From assembly GCA_963921795.1 (NCBI GenBank), contig OY997657.1, positions 29,897,543 through 29,961,542 of the forward strand: a stretch of 64,000 nt of DNA. The letters are read 5' to 3'. The notes under the pieces were generated by a model. It worked only from the letters and a program-made list of their open reading frames with translations. It had not been told where the DNA came from and ran no database searches. Shown piece after piece: positions 1 to 12,238 of the stretch. The position numbers were made by a program, and so were the translations under genes. The DNA comes from Nannobrachium achirus. Taxonomy: Eukaryota > Chordata > Actinopteri > Myctophiformes > Myctophidae. Within the stretch, counting starts at the first letter, position 1. Each line of letters begins with the position of its first letter.

Positions 1-1393
1 AAGGGCAAGTAGAACATCTATAAAGCAAGGCTTTCGCCCGTCACGTCCTCGCTGAAGCAATCAATTACAATTTTTTGAATCCCCGCCAAACCGTGTCATC
101 TTACTGTCATTTTTAGCTCCGGCATTAGTCGTCGTTATGAAGGAGACATGAAATTATGGTCGCCAGTGATGAATTGGAATAAGGATAGGTCTATTTGGGA
201 TGAATGTGTTTGTACGTGTGAGCACAAACAGTGCTCTTTGTTTTGTCACCTAATTATATAATCATAATTCAATCTTGTCTGTGACTGTTGCTCAGAGGAT
301 CTCGGGGGAGCAGTGAACTGCTTAAGTTCACACCAAGCGTGACATCCAAATTAATTTTGAAATGTTTATTATGGAGTGCTCTTTGTCTAGTGCAGACAAA
401 GGCACTTATCTTGTACTTGTGGCTTTGGGAGCTTGAGTCTGGCTTATATTATGTTGCATGTCACTCCCAGTCTCTTATGGTCACTGCCCACTAGAGAAGT
501 CTTATAAATTAGAGAGGACAAAAACATACCATAAAATGTGTGTTTAATATGTGGACTGTTATTAATGTTTCTCAAGGCACAAGTATGTACAACAAGCATT
601 TTATGTGGTGGACACATTCCTCAGGATTTCCAGTTGTTATTCTTCCTGTAGTGTAGTGGGCAAGACAAAGCCTATGGAACAGTTTGAAAGTGTTATTTTT
701 CCTAAACCATTTTTGGACAATCCGTTAATTTTGATGCTGGGTCAGTTGGGAACATAACAGAAAAATATTTCCCCATCTAACAAAGGAAGATAACCATAAA
801 ATGTGTGTTTTTACTTTATCTTCCTATTAACTGTGCTACACCACACAGACCATTCCCCTCAAGCCAGATATTGACTCATCATTGAACTGGAATCTGTTAC
901 GTTCCCCTGCACGCACAGCCAGTCCCTGGAAGCTCAGCCACGGGCTCTTTTATGGGTCACCAGCACAGCGTACGCACACTGGGCGATGAACCCCAAAAGT
1001 CAAAGGGGGGAAAGTAACACCTCTGGCGCTAGCTGTCACCAACACACGACTGACTGCTGCCAAACACTGTAGCGTAATGTGACTGCATGCACACACACAC
1101 ACGCACGCACGCATGCATGTGCGCGCACACACACACACACAGAAAATAAATTACTTGCGTTAGGATTCACAGCTGATCGACAGGACATATGCCTCGGATG
1201 AAACCTTTAAACATCCTGTCTCAATGTGTTATTCACGACAGAGGGGATTCAGACGCCCCGCAGACCTCACCTTTTACTTTGTAGGTGGCCACCCATTCAT
1301 TCATGCTGTAAAATCATTTAGAGCAGGGTGGATGAATTAATGGATGGAAATAATTGCAGGGACGAGGAATCAAGCACGTCACATGTGATTATT

Positions 1394-1463
1394 CATATAT
1401 ATCCATATATATATGGTCTCATATCACGATATCAACATAATATTGATATATTGTCCGGCCCTA
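1394..1463 (-). mobile_element. hAT-type terminal fragment (ATATCG-rich fish repeat)
   Basis: The segment ends in TTGTCCGGCCCTA preceded by ATATCACGATATCAAC. Read on the minus strand it begins TAGGGCCGGACAATATATCAA, trimmed here to its first bases TAGGGCCGGACAA. This resembles the terminus of a common teleost hAT-like repeat full of ATCGATAT-like words. Only one end is visible, so it is a fragment. Confidence 0.45.
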
Positions 1464-3402
1464 GTACAGTGTTCAGGTTTCTGTTGCAGTACAACAGCTT
1501 GTGTGGCTATATCAGTACATAGTACAATATGATGTTCTGTAAGCTCTGTTGCACACACCCAGCCACATTCATTCTCCTTGGCCTAAATGAACAATTTTCA
1601 TGAGCCAACACTTGCTAATTACCACCTCGTTTACCGGTTAATTTGAACCAGTTTGGGAGTCAGTGTAGCACAACTAAAAACCATTGGCTTTGGGCCTCGG
1701 CCACAGCTTAAAAGCCCCCTAAGCCCAGCAGGCATCAGAATATTTCACACAAGAAGCCCCATTTCTCTCCTTTTCACCCTGCCTCCTCCTCGTCTAGGCT
1801 TATATTTCTATATTAATCAGGTCCAACTAACATGGCCATTGATGGTTTGCACAAAAGGGTGTTGTGAGCATTAGTAATGATTTGGTGTTTGAAACAGAGA
1901 GATTTAACAGCAGGCTTTTCAACTCTCTGCATGTTTTCCATGAAGCAGAATAATGGCGCGTACCCTTGGGTAGATGGTTTAGTTCCATCCCATTGCTAAT
2001 GTGATTGCTTTTAGAATCCGTCTAATGGCCTCTGTCCACTGGGCCTCTCAATGAGACTCCCCATGTTGCCCAAAGGGGGGCTTGGGAGACCAGTGGAAGG
2101 GAATTGTCAGGGAACCAAGGGAAGGCAGTTGGATGGGAAGTGTTCACAGGTGTGTAGTGGCTGAGAAGTACATTTTCTTTCAGTTCTTCATTCGTCTGTC
2201 TCACAGAATCATAAAAGAAATGCAACAAAATCTATTAACTTTGCAGTCACCTTCACCCTCTCCAGTCTCATGCACACGTCAGCCCCTGTGAATTCTCAGA
2301 TAAAGGCAAAGACACTCAAACAGAGCAAATGTGCAATTATTTCCTATGCTTTAACAGAGACTTTATTTTCCACTAATGTTATCTCCCCCTTTCTGTGATC
2401 TCTCTGGCTCGATGTGTTCGAGTCATCTCCAGAGGATACCGCATCCCCGGGTGTACCTCTTGCTCAGATAACCCATATTTAGGCTTTTAATATCGCCCCC
2501 AAAAAAGGCCCAGTGTTCAGTGGGGGCCACTTTAAGCTGTAGCGCATATTAGCTAATTAGCCTGTGTGGGCTCTTTGTGTAGCTGTTTGGCACGCTGTGT
2601 CTGTTTCTAATGAAAGAGGATGGGGCTTATTAAATGGTGCTGAACAGTGCTTGCAACCTTTTTGTCCTCATTTCCCTCTGTACAAGTTCACATTAGTGTC
2701 AGAACTTGGTGGAACCTGTGGCTACCATTGCTGATTATTCTGAACAAAAGTTTACCCAATTATGGTAAAGTTTTACATATTTTGTTAGATACATGTAACT
2801 GTCTATGCAAATAATGTATTGACAGATGTGATTATGTCGAGTCTGATATTAAAGCCTTCATCTCTGGATGCATGACGGTGTCGCTCTGCAGAAATTAGTG
2901 TTATAGTTATTTTTATACTCATATTGTTATAATATAATTTATATTCACGACATACTCTCCTACCCTGACACCAAACCCAGTAACCACACCCCAGTCAACA
3001 TGCTGTTAGACTAGGAGAAACAAGCCAGGACAGCCAGCCACGTGACAGGAACACTTGTGACCAATTAGACTGTGTGGCGCAGGAGAGGAAAGGCCTGACA
3101 TCCCAGTGGGCCTCCGCTAAATGGACAGACTGTCATCAACACTGGGCTCTGAGACGCTCAATGAATTCTCACATGTGCACTGTCTATCTCTATACAGCCT
3201 TTACACACTCACACTACTACACGCACGCACACATGCACACACGCACAATCTCTCAGCTCCATTTAAGCTGAGTAGTAGTCCCAACACAGTTTCCTGATAT
3301 CCCAATACAACAGGGATGGAAGATCCATTGCACAAGACACCCCCCAGCAAGCTGCTCAATTGTCCAAAAGGGCACAGCAGGCTTATTCCCTCCTCACTCT
3401 GT

Positions 3403-3406
<4 letters not shown>

Positions 3407-3471
<65 letters not shown>

Positions 3472-3530
3472 TGCGTGCGTGCGTGCGTGCGTGCGCGTGC
3501 GTGCGTGCGTGTGCGCACGCGCATTCGTGG
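3407..3530. repeat. (GT)n / (GTGC)n microsatellite
   Basis: About thirty uninterrupted GT units are followed by GTGC-type units. All long frames here translate to Val-Cys or Thr-His runs and are artefacts of the repeat. Confidence 0.95.
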
Positions 3531-4726
3531 CTCTGTTTGTGAGTCTGGGAGAGGTTTCAGTAGCTCAAGAGTTCAGTACTTGCTGACCATATGTCTGCAC
3601 TGCAGGGAATTAAAGAGGGGGGCTGCAATCTGCCAAGGATTTAAGAATGTCAATAATTTGTAAATATGCCTGTGTTCTCTAGTTTAAGGGTTAAGTGCAG
3701 CCCCTGAGGGGCCTAATGCTCATCTCTAACATGCAGACCACTTCTTCAAGTTCTGATCATACCCTTCTCCTACTCTTCTCTCTCCTCCATCCTCCACACC
3801 CCCTCCTGGGGGTGTGGAGGAATGTTTGAGAAGCTCCGTCGGCCAGTCCAGTCCATCTGTGGCTCTGGTTCCGGTCCTGGACTTGCCTGACTCCCAGATC
3901 CTCCACCTGTCCTGCTGGCTCAGTGTATATAGTAAACCGTCCAGAGTCAACAAACTGGACTTAAGTCATCCACAGCGCTGGAATTCAATGGGCCGTACCT
4001 CAACGAGAGACTCAGGCTGCCAAAGAACTTAAGGGCCTTTAAACGGAATGAGTGAATGTGGAGGAAAAGAAATATACCCCTGATGTGAAGAAAAACATAC
4101 TCCCAATTAATGTTGACAGTGTCTACAATTAAATGCATAGCTTTGTTTGCTGATGATGTGGTGTTTTGAGCATGTATATGATCCGGTCAGTGGCATAGCC
4201 CAACACCCAGGACCAGTATTATACTGTGTCCTCTGCCAGACTTCTGTTTGGCAACAGCTGTTCCTCTGTCTTGGAGGAGAGCAGCATTGTTGAAGCTCAG
4301 TAACCTAAAGGGCTGCATACCAAAGTTATGGGGTCTTACAGGGGAAAGACACCAGAAGTCTCACACCATGAGGTGATAAACTGTACCCCTGGATCTCCCG
4401 CTGTGTCTGATGGAGCCTCCGCTCTTTGCACGCTACCCAACTCCCTCCTCATAAAGACGCCGTGCCACCGCTGACACCATCTGTGCAGAAGATGGAAAAC
4501 CTATAGATTTACTTGGTGACTGTTTTGTGGCCGCGTGTTATGTACTGTAGGTGGGTGAGGTGACTGTGTTCTTCCCTCTCATGCTCCGTGGGACAGAGGT
4601 GTGTTATTATCGTGTAATAGGCAATCACGACCAAGCACCTGAAAAGATTAAGCCTCTTTATGTTCTCCATCGATTCTAAGGCAGCCTGGTTAATGGGAGA
4701 GGGACGTTGCCCCATACAGCTGCAGG

Positions 4727-4729
<3 letters not shown>

Positions 4730-4775
<46 letters not shown>

Positions 4776-4802
4776 CGTGCGCGCGCGCGCGTGCGCGTGT
4801 GT
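4730..4802. repeat. (GT)n / (GC)n microsatellite
   Basis: A run of about eighteen GT units grades into alternating GC and GTGC units, all purine-pyrimidine alternation of the kind that can adopt Z-DNA. Confidence 0.92.
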
Positions 4803-7016
4803 CATTGGGATTTTTGTGATGCAGTGGGAGGAAAACAACACCATTAACCATTGGTCCTGGAACATTTCTTTTCTAAAAGATCATGAACCATATTGACGAT
4901 CTGAATTGGAATGTCTTCACTCCAGTTATTCTCTTCGTTGTGTCGGTGATGGCGGGAGCACAGTGGGCTATTGATCTTCACACATCTCGCTGTTGTGTTC
5001 ATTGTTGTTATCAAAAATTGAACAATAGAGGCAACCAGCAGAGCCTGAAGACTTTTATTGGGGGTCGAAAAGCATAAGCAAGCAATTATCTATGAGGGTG
5101 AGCAAACCAGAGCACCATAAATATATGTGTTAATGTTTACCCATTCTGTTTAAAGGCTCCTCCACAGTGGGGGATTTTGACACCCCCCTATTCTAATTAT
5201 GGAATGATGCAACTGGTTCACTCGAGGTTCAACACATCAAACCAAGAGCAGCCTCATTTCCCCACTTAAGTGTTCCATCAATATTGAAAATAGACTCATC
5301 AATAATGCGATAAGATAGGCTACAGTACTATTTTAAACCATCAAAATTGTTACAGGACATGAATAATTGATTATTTTTGATTGTCAACTAAAGTGGCTTT
5401 TTATCCTCTTTTCGATTGCAAAGCCAGTAGCATGCCTTATGGCAAAAGACAGTGATGTTAGAACATAAAGAGAATGTAAAAAAAAAGAAAAGTTTTAATT
5501 TCTGAGGAGCTAACTAAATACGCCTGTGTGGAGTTTAAACAACAGACAGTCTAAAGGATCATGAGAATAAATACAAAATAGTCAGCATTTCAGTCAGTGT
5601 AAGAACTTAGCAACTAAAGTTTAGCGCCACACACATAGCCAGACAACCACTTGTCGCTCACCACAGTAAACACTCCATTATGTCTTTTTCCAGTAGACTA
5701 GATCATGTTGTTTTCAGACAGACACAAGGAAAGCCACAAGTATATCATCGCACCCTCAACTAAGCCATAGTGTGGCCCTACGGCAGATACCCATTCCTTT
5801 GTACCACTGTGTTTCCTCTCAAGAATGAATAAAGACAGGGTGACATTTAGATTCTCGTGTGTTTTGTCAAATGTGATTTTTCTATCAGACCTGCAACCAC
5901 TCTACACACAAACTAGTAATTGTGGCCAACACTGTCCATTGTGCGTAGTGTACTGCACTGCAGCCCTTGTCATTGTGGCCTGGCACATGGACTTTAACTG
6001 ATGTGCTGCCTCCTCCAGGCTGATGTGTGTGATTCTTCCTGGTTGTGGCAGTGGGCTACAGTAGGGGAACGAACCCATTTCAAAAGCTGACTTGGTGCCC
6101 TGGACACCTCTTCAAAACTGTGGCCCATTTCCCATTATAACTGTGGCTTTGTTTGTTTTCATGTTTTGGAGCATCTTTGACATTATGTATTGTTTTTGTT
6201 CCTTCATGTATTATGAGAGCCAGTCATCATTGTCACAACAATGACTTATGTAGTGTAGCCTGACCACCACGCCACATGCTATTGAGTGGAGTCTGCTGCC
6301 CTCGTGTGGTTAATATAAATATTGTCACCAACAATATTCCACCTATGGATACTTAGCATCCATTTAATTCCCACCCAGGTCCTACTACTGCTTATTTACA
6401 CATGAACAAATTAATGCAGGCTACCTGAAAACTGCTTCATGTACGACCTTTTGATAAGTCTTTATTTTATAGTTCCCAATTTCCAGCTATTTCCAGGAAA
6501 GTAAATGGCAATCAAATATAGCCTATTAAGGAAAAACGTGAGAAGTAGCTGTACATTTGCCCAATAAATAAATAGAAACCTACTAGGAGATGGTAGTTAA
6601 TTATTATGAAAGTTACTAGTATACATGGAAACCTACTGTAGGCCTACTACATAACAAAAATACAGTAAACTAAAATCACATACTTTTGTACCAGGAATGA
6701 TATGGTGACATTTTATTTCAGCATATCCAACCATCTACATATAGGCCTATATAATCGCTAAGAAAGTAATACTTGGTTGATAAATGTAACTTCCTTACTG
6801 TGTTGTCACTGTCATAAAACAACACATTAAGAATGGTTCTGCTGTCATTTCAGTGTCATTTGCCTTCACACTGTCACTAGCCTACACATTTAGAGGAATA
6901 CCCACATTCACAAAATAAATACCACCGTTTACTTTTACTTATGTACTGTTAACTAACAGGAAAATATTGCAGTGATGTAAAGTAACTAAGTACATTTACT
7001 CAAGTACTGTACTTAA

Positions 7017-7221
7017 AGGAGTAGTTCACCACTTTTCAACCTGTCTTCATATAATAGGTCCTCACTAATGTTCATGATAAAATATCACAATTTTTGAGCG
7101 GTGGTCACAACGCTCCTATACGTGGCCGTGTGTGTGGGTCTGTCTGTCTGTCTGTCTGTCTCCGTGTCCGTAGCCTGCAGTAACCTTTTCTGACCACACA
7201 TGTTAAGGGAGGGGCGCTGTT

Positions 7222-7288
<67 letters not shown>

Positions 7289-7653
7289 ACCGCTCAGTTC
7301 ACACGAGTGTGATTTTTTTCTACTCGGTCCAAGTCTCCAAGGAGAGCTGTGGGAAGTTCAGAATCCATCGTCTTGTGACATCATCATTTTCCCCCCAAAA
7401 AAAATTAATCAATATTTTTGAAAAAGATATTTTGATTTTTATTATCGCGAGAACAATGGCTTCCACTTTAAAATTGCAACTTTTCAGGAATAGAAAGCCT
7501 GCAGTTTCTATAAACTGGATTGGCAATCGATGATGTCACAAGACTATGGGTTTCTGACCTGCCCACAGCCCTCTGAGAAAAAAAGAAAAAAAAGCTATTT
7601 TTGAGTGAGGACCAATTATATGAACATAGGTTGAAAAGTGGTGGAGTGCCCCT
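7017..7653. mobile_element. piggyBac-type MITE (TTAA duplication)
   Basis: The element is bracketed by TTAA at 7013-7016 and 7654-7657. The inverted termini are about 55 bp: the left begins AGGAGTAGTTCACCAC and the right, reversed, AGGGGCACTCCACCAC, and both continue with CTTTTCAACCT and TTCATATAAT. Removing it and one TTAA restores GTACTTAAGTAA in the surrounding hAT-like repeat. It contains a CTGT run, a (CA)n tract and no credible transposase frame. Its interior is shared with 44270-44475. Confidence 0.8.
7222..7287. repeat. (CA)n microsatellite
   Basis: About 32 CA units within the TTAA element. A (CA)n tract sits at the equivalent place in the related copy near 44400, so the repeat appears to be part of the transposon family. 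Confidence 0.95.
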
Positions 7654-8189
7654 TTAAGTAACATTTGTAGGTACTTTTACTTTACTGGAGTATTTCTACA
7701 TTTCAGTTATTTTCTACTCCACTACATCTCAGAGGAAAATATTGTAGGCCTACTTTTACTACACTACAATTGGGCTTATATGAAAACTTTAGTTACTTAC
7801 TTTGTAGATTTTTGTCATTATTAAAAAACTCTCTGATAGTAGATCTACGAGCTTGCATGCAGATATTTCATACATTTTGAACGCTTTAAATGCAACATTC
7901 TGCACAATGAGTTCTTCTACTTTTGGTACTTAAAGTATATTTTGATGCCGATACTTAATACTTTTATACTCAAGTAAATTTTGAAATATTGAGCTCTATA
8001 CTTGTAACAGAGTGTTTCTACATTGCAGTTGATACTTTTACTTAAACTAAGACATTTAGTAGCCTACTTTCCCCCTCACTGACAATATTGAAATACCTTT
8101 TTTTAGCTGATCCCACATGGCAGGAACGAACGTCAAAGCGCGTTTCCAGTCGAACCTTTTGGAAAGGACGTACATGCTTGTTGTTAACG

Positions 8190-8197
8190 TGACGTCA
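8190..8197. promoter_or_regulatory. Palindromic CRE in the znf770 promoter
   Basis: TGACGTCA is a perfect CREB/ATF site, located just before the likely first exon of znf770 in a locally CpG-containing stretch. No TATA box is evident, as is usual for housekeeping zinc-finger genes. Assignment to znf770 is by position. Confidence 0.6.
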
Positions 8198-8199
8198 AA

Positions 8200-8319
8200 G
8201 AAGAGCCTCGGAGGGAAGCTATGCTTGGAACATTAGCTATGTAGCTCTTCTCCATGAAAATGAACATTATTTTATTGGATTAAATCGGGTCTGATGAGAT
8301 TATTGGTCAACCGTGAATT
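8200..8319 (+). other. znf770: Probable 5' UTR exon 1 of znf770
   Basis: The 3' border is a good donor, AATT followed by gtaagtatt at 8320. The partner acceptor is catcttag ending at 8657, giving a 338-bp intron and placing the whole coding region in exon 2. The transcription start is a guess from the CRE position, so the left border is approximate. The exon's ATGs are not in a long frame. Confidence 0.55.
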
Positions 8320-8657
8320 GTAAGTATTTTAATATACACAAAAGGTAGCCGTTTAAGTATTAGGGTTAGCCATGCTAACACATTATTAGCAAGTCTGACC
8401 TTTGTTGTTGTTGACAACTACACTTACCAGTTGTTATAATACTAGTGTTATTATACTGTGCATGTATATTTTCTAATGCATTAGCAGTGTTGTGTAAATT
8501 GCTTATATTATTACTGTGTTGTGTTACTGAATAACCTTAGGTAAGGAGCCTACTTAGCCTTAGGATACATCTATGAAACAACACTTAGTTAAGTACTGTA
8601 ACTGTACTTGTCCAACCTTGTGTTGATAATATATTGTTTTTGTTTGCCTCATCTTAG

Positions 8658-8716
8658 GTATAATATCACCAACTCATCACTAACTTGGAAAAGGTTTCAT
8701 CTGAGCTGATCCAAAC
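8658..8716 (+). other. znf770: znf770 exon 2 5' UTR portion
   Basis: It begins directly after the acceptor catcttag and runs 59 bases to the ATG. The TGA at 8702-8704 is in frame with the CDS and closes the frame upstream. Confidence 0.65.
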
Positions 8717-11700
8717 ATGCACAATTGTTCCATTTGTGCAAAATCGTTCCCCTCGCCATTTAAGCTCCAGAGACACCATCGCATTCATACTGGACAGAAA
8801 CCCTACACCTGCACAATATGTGGAAATGCCTTCAATCAACCCGAGCATTTAAAGTCACATGCACAGAGAGTCCATCCTTCGAGTCCTTCCACCGACAACC
8901 TGAATGATACCCTACAGTATCTGCCATCATCAAGCCTCAATGAACGTACTCAGGAGAAGCACAGATATGATCGTGTCCCTGTCACAGCGCTGTCTTCTGT
9001 GGTACCCTTCCCACCTGGACAGAAGAGGGAGATGTCACCACTGGACACATATTCACCTTCATCAGAGATGAAAGACCACTCCGAACCTAAGCTGCATGTC
9101 ATTGACAGCTTAGGTATGCAGAACAATATCACAAATGGTGAATTGAAATTGGATTCGGTACCACAAGATAACATTGATTCTCCAACTGTATCTAGTCCTT
9201 TGTGCTATACACACAATGGATTTACCTGCAAGGTCTGCCTAAAGTCATTTAGTTCATTTCTCCAGCTTCAGATTCACTTGCCAGTTCATGATAAAGCCGT
9301 TGACTGTGGGACAGATGGAGAATCATTCTCAGGAAAGAGCAATTTAAACAGGCACTCAAAATCACACAAACTAGACTCTTGTGGAGGCAAAATGACTTTA
9401 AGACACCAATGTCCTACCTGTCTAAAAACATTCTGTTCACCGTCCAAATTAAAGCGCCATTTTCTCATTCATACGGGTCAGAAACCCTTTTCTTGTAACC
9501 TGTGCGGGAAAGCTTTTAGACAGGAGACACACTTGAAATCCCACTCAAGTGCAGCACATAAAGAATCATTTTGCCAAATAGAGCCTAAACAATTGTGTGA
9601 TCAAAATGAAAGACACAAATCTAGTTTTCACAATGACTGCATAACTGCTGGTTTAGGACCACAATCATCAGTTCCACAGCATCACTTCAGTCATGACAAT
9701 CCAGGGAATTCATCAGTAGAATTGGAGCTACAGTGCAAAATAAGCCTTGGTGCTCCACAAGACCTGTGCACTTCCAGCATCAAGTCAGAGGCAACTTCTG
9801 AACCCCAAAAGTACGTAGATGACAAAAGCCAACTGCAGAATGGTGTTTACTGTGAGACATTAAGTAAGCCGGTTGTATGTGAGCAGGGCTATTTGACACA
9901 TAAAGACCTGAAGCCCTTCCGTTGTGCTACATGCAGCAGATCATTTCGCCTGGAACTTAATTTAATTCGTCACCAAATCTGTCACAAGAGCCTAAAATGT
10001 CAAAGTCAAAGTTGTAATCCTGTTGAAGACCCGTGGGCAACCACGTCCGTTCATACAAAAACTTGTATGAATTCTGAACCAAGAATTTCGTCCCCTGACG
10101 CCAACTATGCAAGTCCTGTTGACCTCAACATTATTGTTAAACCGGAGACATGGAGTGAAAATATTAGTAATAATGAAGATGTTCGAGAAACTGTGTTGAG
10201 TGTATCAACAGACCAGAAGGTCACGAGGGATCAATCCAAAACCCCACATCAGAAAATAAAGAACAGATTACACCAGTGCTATGCATGCTCGAAAGGTTTT
10301 CCGTCTCTGTCAAAACTGCAACGGCATATGTTGACTCACACCGGACAAAGACCCTTTGATTGCCAGACATGTGGAAAGAGCTTCCGTCAGAAAACACATT
10401 TAAGGGTCCATTACCGTACACACCTGTGGTCCAGATATCACAAACAACGATCACTGTACATAAGCCGCCCTCCATCTCGTCTGCCTGGATGCAGTACAAG
10501 GCCATCAGCTGATGTCCACGAAGTGTTAATTCAAAGTAACAATTTAAAAAAAGTCAATGCCAGACACAAATCTGTGTCAGACATTGATTTATTGTCAGAA
10601 AACCGTCTTGGTCAGACCAGTTCTCTGTTAAGTGTGTCATCAGTCATTAGTAGAGTGCCACATATTTTATCATCTACTACAAAGAAAAACGAGGCCCTAG
10701 GCCTGCACTCAAGTACAGTTACTAACATGACTGTTAAGGACAGGCAGACTCTTAAACATTTACACAGTACAAACCAAATCCAACACAAGTGTGTGTGGTG
10801 TTTAAAGTGCTTTCCTTCTCCTTCCAAACTGCAAAGGCATGAGATGGTCCATACAGGCATGAAACCATTCCAGTGTCTTGTGTGTGGTAAAATGTTTAGG
10901 CAGGCTGTGCATCTGAAATGCCATGAAAGATCTCACTTTAACTGGAGACGCCCTAAGGCCGTTCAGCAACAAGGTACAACCACTAACACAAAAGAAAGGA
11001 GTCAACAACTGCCCTACCCCAGAATCAGAATCTATGTTCCACCACAGAAAAGATTTTTGAAAACCGTACGTTCAGGATATGCACAACACAATTCAGGCAT
11101 TCAAGATGAATGTGAGCAGACTCCTCCCAAGACCGAAGAGTCCTCTACAAAATGTAAAAATGCAAAGACCAGGTTCAAACACAAAACATCTTTTGATAAG
11201 AGGAAATTACACATGTGCAGGATGTGCCGTAAGAACTTTGCTTCTCCATACAAGCTGTCCAGACATTTGCTTACTCACTATGGTATTAAGCCATACAAGT
11301 GCAGTTTGTGTGATAAAACCTTCAGACAGCTTACCCATTTGAAAGTTCACGAGCGCAGTCGTGTGCACAAAATGGCAATAGATCATCCCCAGGATGGAGG
11401 CCTTGATAATGTCCATGCACCTGAAACAGTTATCACTGCTCAGCTTATTGGTTATGAAGGAGAGACCGTGGGAGAGCATCCTCAATCATGGTATGCCAGT
11501 GCTGGGCATTACGTTATCAATGACGATTTGTCTCCAGTTTCTGAAGGGCTGGCAGTGCCATCAGCAGATTTTCTAGAGCTGAATATGGAAACTGATTGTG
11601 AGCAAAGGGGAGAACAGAATCAGACTATGCCGTTTGACCAGTCATCGTTTGCCTCTGAACTTACCTCTGAAATACAGAGACTGGTCCAAAATCAAGAGTT

Positions 11701-12163
11701 GTCAGGTTTAACTTCTTCACAGCAGGGAATGAGGGATGATATACACTGTAGTCTAGGAACAGAATTTCAAGCCACTGGGACTCCAGCTAACTCTGACGGT
11801 CTCAAACTGTTCAGTGAGGGACGTGGCAATGGTGTGGTTGGAAATCTGCACCAGCTTGACTCACCAGATGATTACTGGCGCAAGCCACCCGGCACGCTTC
11901 AGTGTGACAAATGCTCTGAGAGTTTTGAGACAGAGCAGGGTGTTCAGCATCATAAATGCAAAGCTGAAAGTCAAAATAATACGGCTCAGCCAGTCCCAAA
12001 ATATTGCTGTGAGATTTGCTTGAAGACTTTTGGGAGTCCCTGGAAACTTGAAAGACATTATGTTATCCACACAGGCCAGAGGCCCTTCAAGTGTAACATT
12101 TGTGGCAAAACATTCACACAAACGGCGCATCTCAGAAGCCACCAACGGACACATAGTCGGTGA
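8717..12163 (+). CDS. znf770: znf770: C2H2 zinc-finger protein with six paired-finger modules
   Basis: An 1148-residue nuclear C2H2 zinc-finger protein, probably a sequence-specific DNA-binding regulator; the targets are not inferable. It has six two-finger modules at residues 4-53, 232-281, 521-569, 692-740, 834-884 and 1098-1146. In each, a first finger carrying SPSKLxRH is joined by a TGQ(K/R)PF-type linker to a second carrying FRQxxHLxxH. Single fingers sit near 171-191 and 403-423. One near 197-218 has lost its second Cys, and one near 1063-1083 ends HHKC, a possible C2HC form. The linkers are long, polar and probably disordered. The module pattern and the position beside aqr identify ZNF770. 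Human ZNF770 is about 690 residues, so this one is much longer. An in-frame TGA lies four codons before the ATG, which has A at -3 and is the first Met, so the start is well supported. There is no KRAB, SCAN or BTB domain. Confidence 0.9.
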   Translation: MHNCSICAKSFPSPFKLQRHHRIHTGQKPYTCTICGNAFNQPEHLKSHAQRVHPSSPSTDNLNDTLQYLPSSSLNERTQEKHRYDRVPVTALSSVVPFPPGQKREMSPLDTYSPSSEMKDHSEPKLHVIDSLGMQNNITNGELKLDSVPQDNIDSPTVSSPLCYTHNGFTCKVCLKSFSSFLQLQIHLPVHDKAVDCGTDGESFSGKSNLNRHSKSHKLDSCGGKMTLRHQCPTCLKTFCSPSKLKRHFLIHTGQKPFSCNLCGKAFRQETHLKSHSSAAHKESFCQIEPKQLCDQNERHKSSFHNDCITAGLGPQSSVPQHHFSHDNPGNSSVELELQCKISLGAPQDLCTSSIKSEATSEPQKYVDDKSQLQNGVYCETLSKPVVCEQGYLTHKDLKPFRCATCSRSFRLELNLIRHQICHKSLKCQSQSCNPVEDPWATTSVHTKTCMNSEPRISSPDANYASPVDLNIIVKPETWSENISNNEDVRETVLSVSTDQKVTRDQSKTPHQKIKNRLHQCYACSKGFPSLSKLQRHMLTHTGQRPFDCQTCGKSFRQKTHLRVHYRTHLWSRYHKQRSLYISRPPSRLPGCSTRPSADVHEVLIQSNNLKKVNARHKSVSDIDLLSENRLGQTSSLLSVSSVISRVPHILSSTTKKNEALGLHSSTVTNMTVKDRQTLKHLHSTNQIQHKCVWCLKCFPSPSKLQRHEMVHTGMKPFQCLVCGKMFRQAVHLKCHERSHFNWRRPKAVQQQGTTTNTKERSQQLPYPRIRIYVPPQKRFLKTVRSGYAQHNSGIQDECEQTPPKTEESSTKCKNAKTRFKHKTSFDKRKLHMCRMCRKNFASPYKLSRHLLTHYGIKPYKCSLCDKTFRQLTHLKVHERSRVHKMAIDHPQDGGLDNVHAPETVITAQLIGYEGETVGEHPQSWYASAGHYVINDDLSPVSEGLAVPSADFLELNMETDCEQRGEQNQTMPFDQSSFASELTSEIQRLVQNQELSGLTSSQQGMRDDIHCSLGTEFQATGTPANSDGLKLFSEGRGNGVVGNLHQLDSPDDYWRKPPGTLQCDKCSESFETEQGVQHHKCKAESQNNTAQPVPKYCCEICLKTFGSPWKLERHYVIHTGQRPFKCNICGKTFTQTAHLRSHQRTHSR

Positions 12164-12238
12164 TAACGATGGTTCTTTGGAATTATTCCTTCCATATTAT
12201 GAAGCATGCTATTTAAAGATTATGATTATGTACAGTTT

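Larger units (their letters stand above)
1..6968. other. Intergenic region, no gene recognised
   Basis: No open frame here has a recognisable domain or plausible exon structure. The short frames are random or read through dinucleotide repeats. Contents seen are a hAT-type terminal fragment near 1394-1463, (TG)n tracts at about 3407-3530 and 4733-4800, and otherwise AT-rich unique-looking DNA. The stretch 2450-2720 has several homeodomain-type TAATTA/TAATTAG cores and could be a conserved non-coding element, but that cannot be shown without alignment. Confidence 0.6.
6969..8081. mobile_element. hAT-like non-autonomous repeat, interrupted by a TTAA element
   Basis: The left end CAGTGATGTAAAGTAA and the right end CCCCCTCACTG form a CAGTG-type inverted terminus. 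They are flanked by AAAATATT (6961-6968) and ACAATATT (8082-8089), a 7-of-8 match expected of an old hAT target duplication. The body, with repeated TACTTTTACTT and GTACTT words, matches a teleost repeat known for 'AGTAACTAAGTACATTTACT'. The element is broken at 7013-7657 by a younger insertion. Confidence 0.7.

Noticed and set aside
3201..3663. Open frames of 60-115 codons on both strands
   Set aside because: They translate (GT)n/(CA)n as Val-Cys or Thr-His runs. The same holds for frames at 4509-4896, 7085-7421, 19865-20525, 34185-34812, 37556-37932, 44124-44492 and 59979-60522.
8950..12154. Frames of 60-97 codons antisense or out of frame within znf770
   Set aside because: They are shadows of the zinc-finger CDS with no domain or independent start signal.
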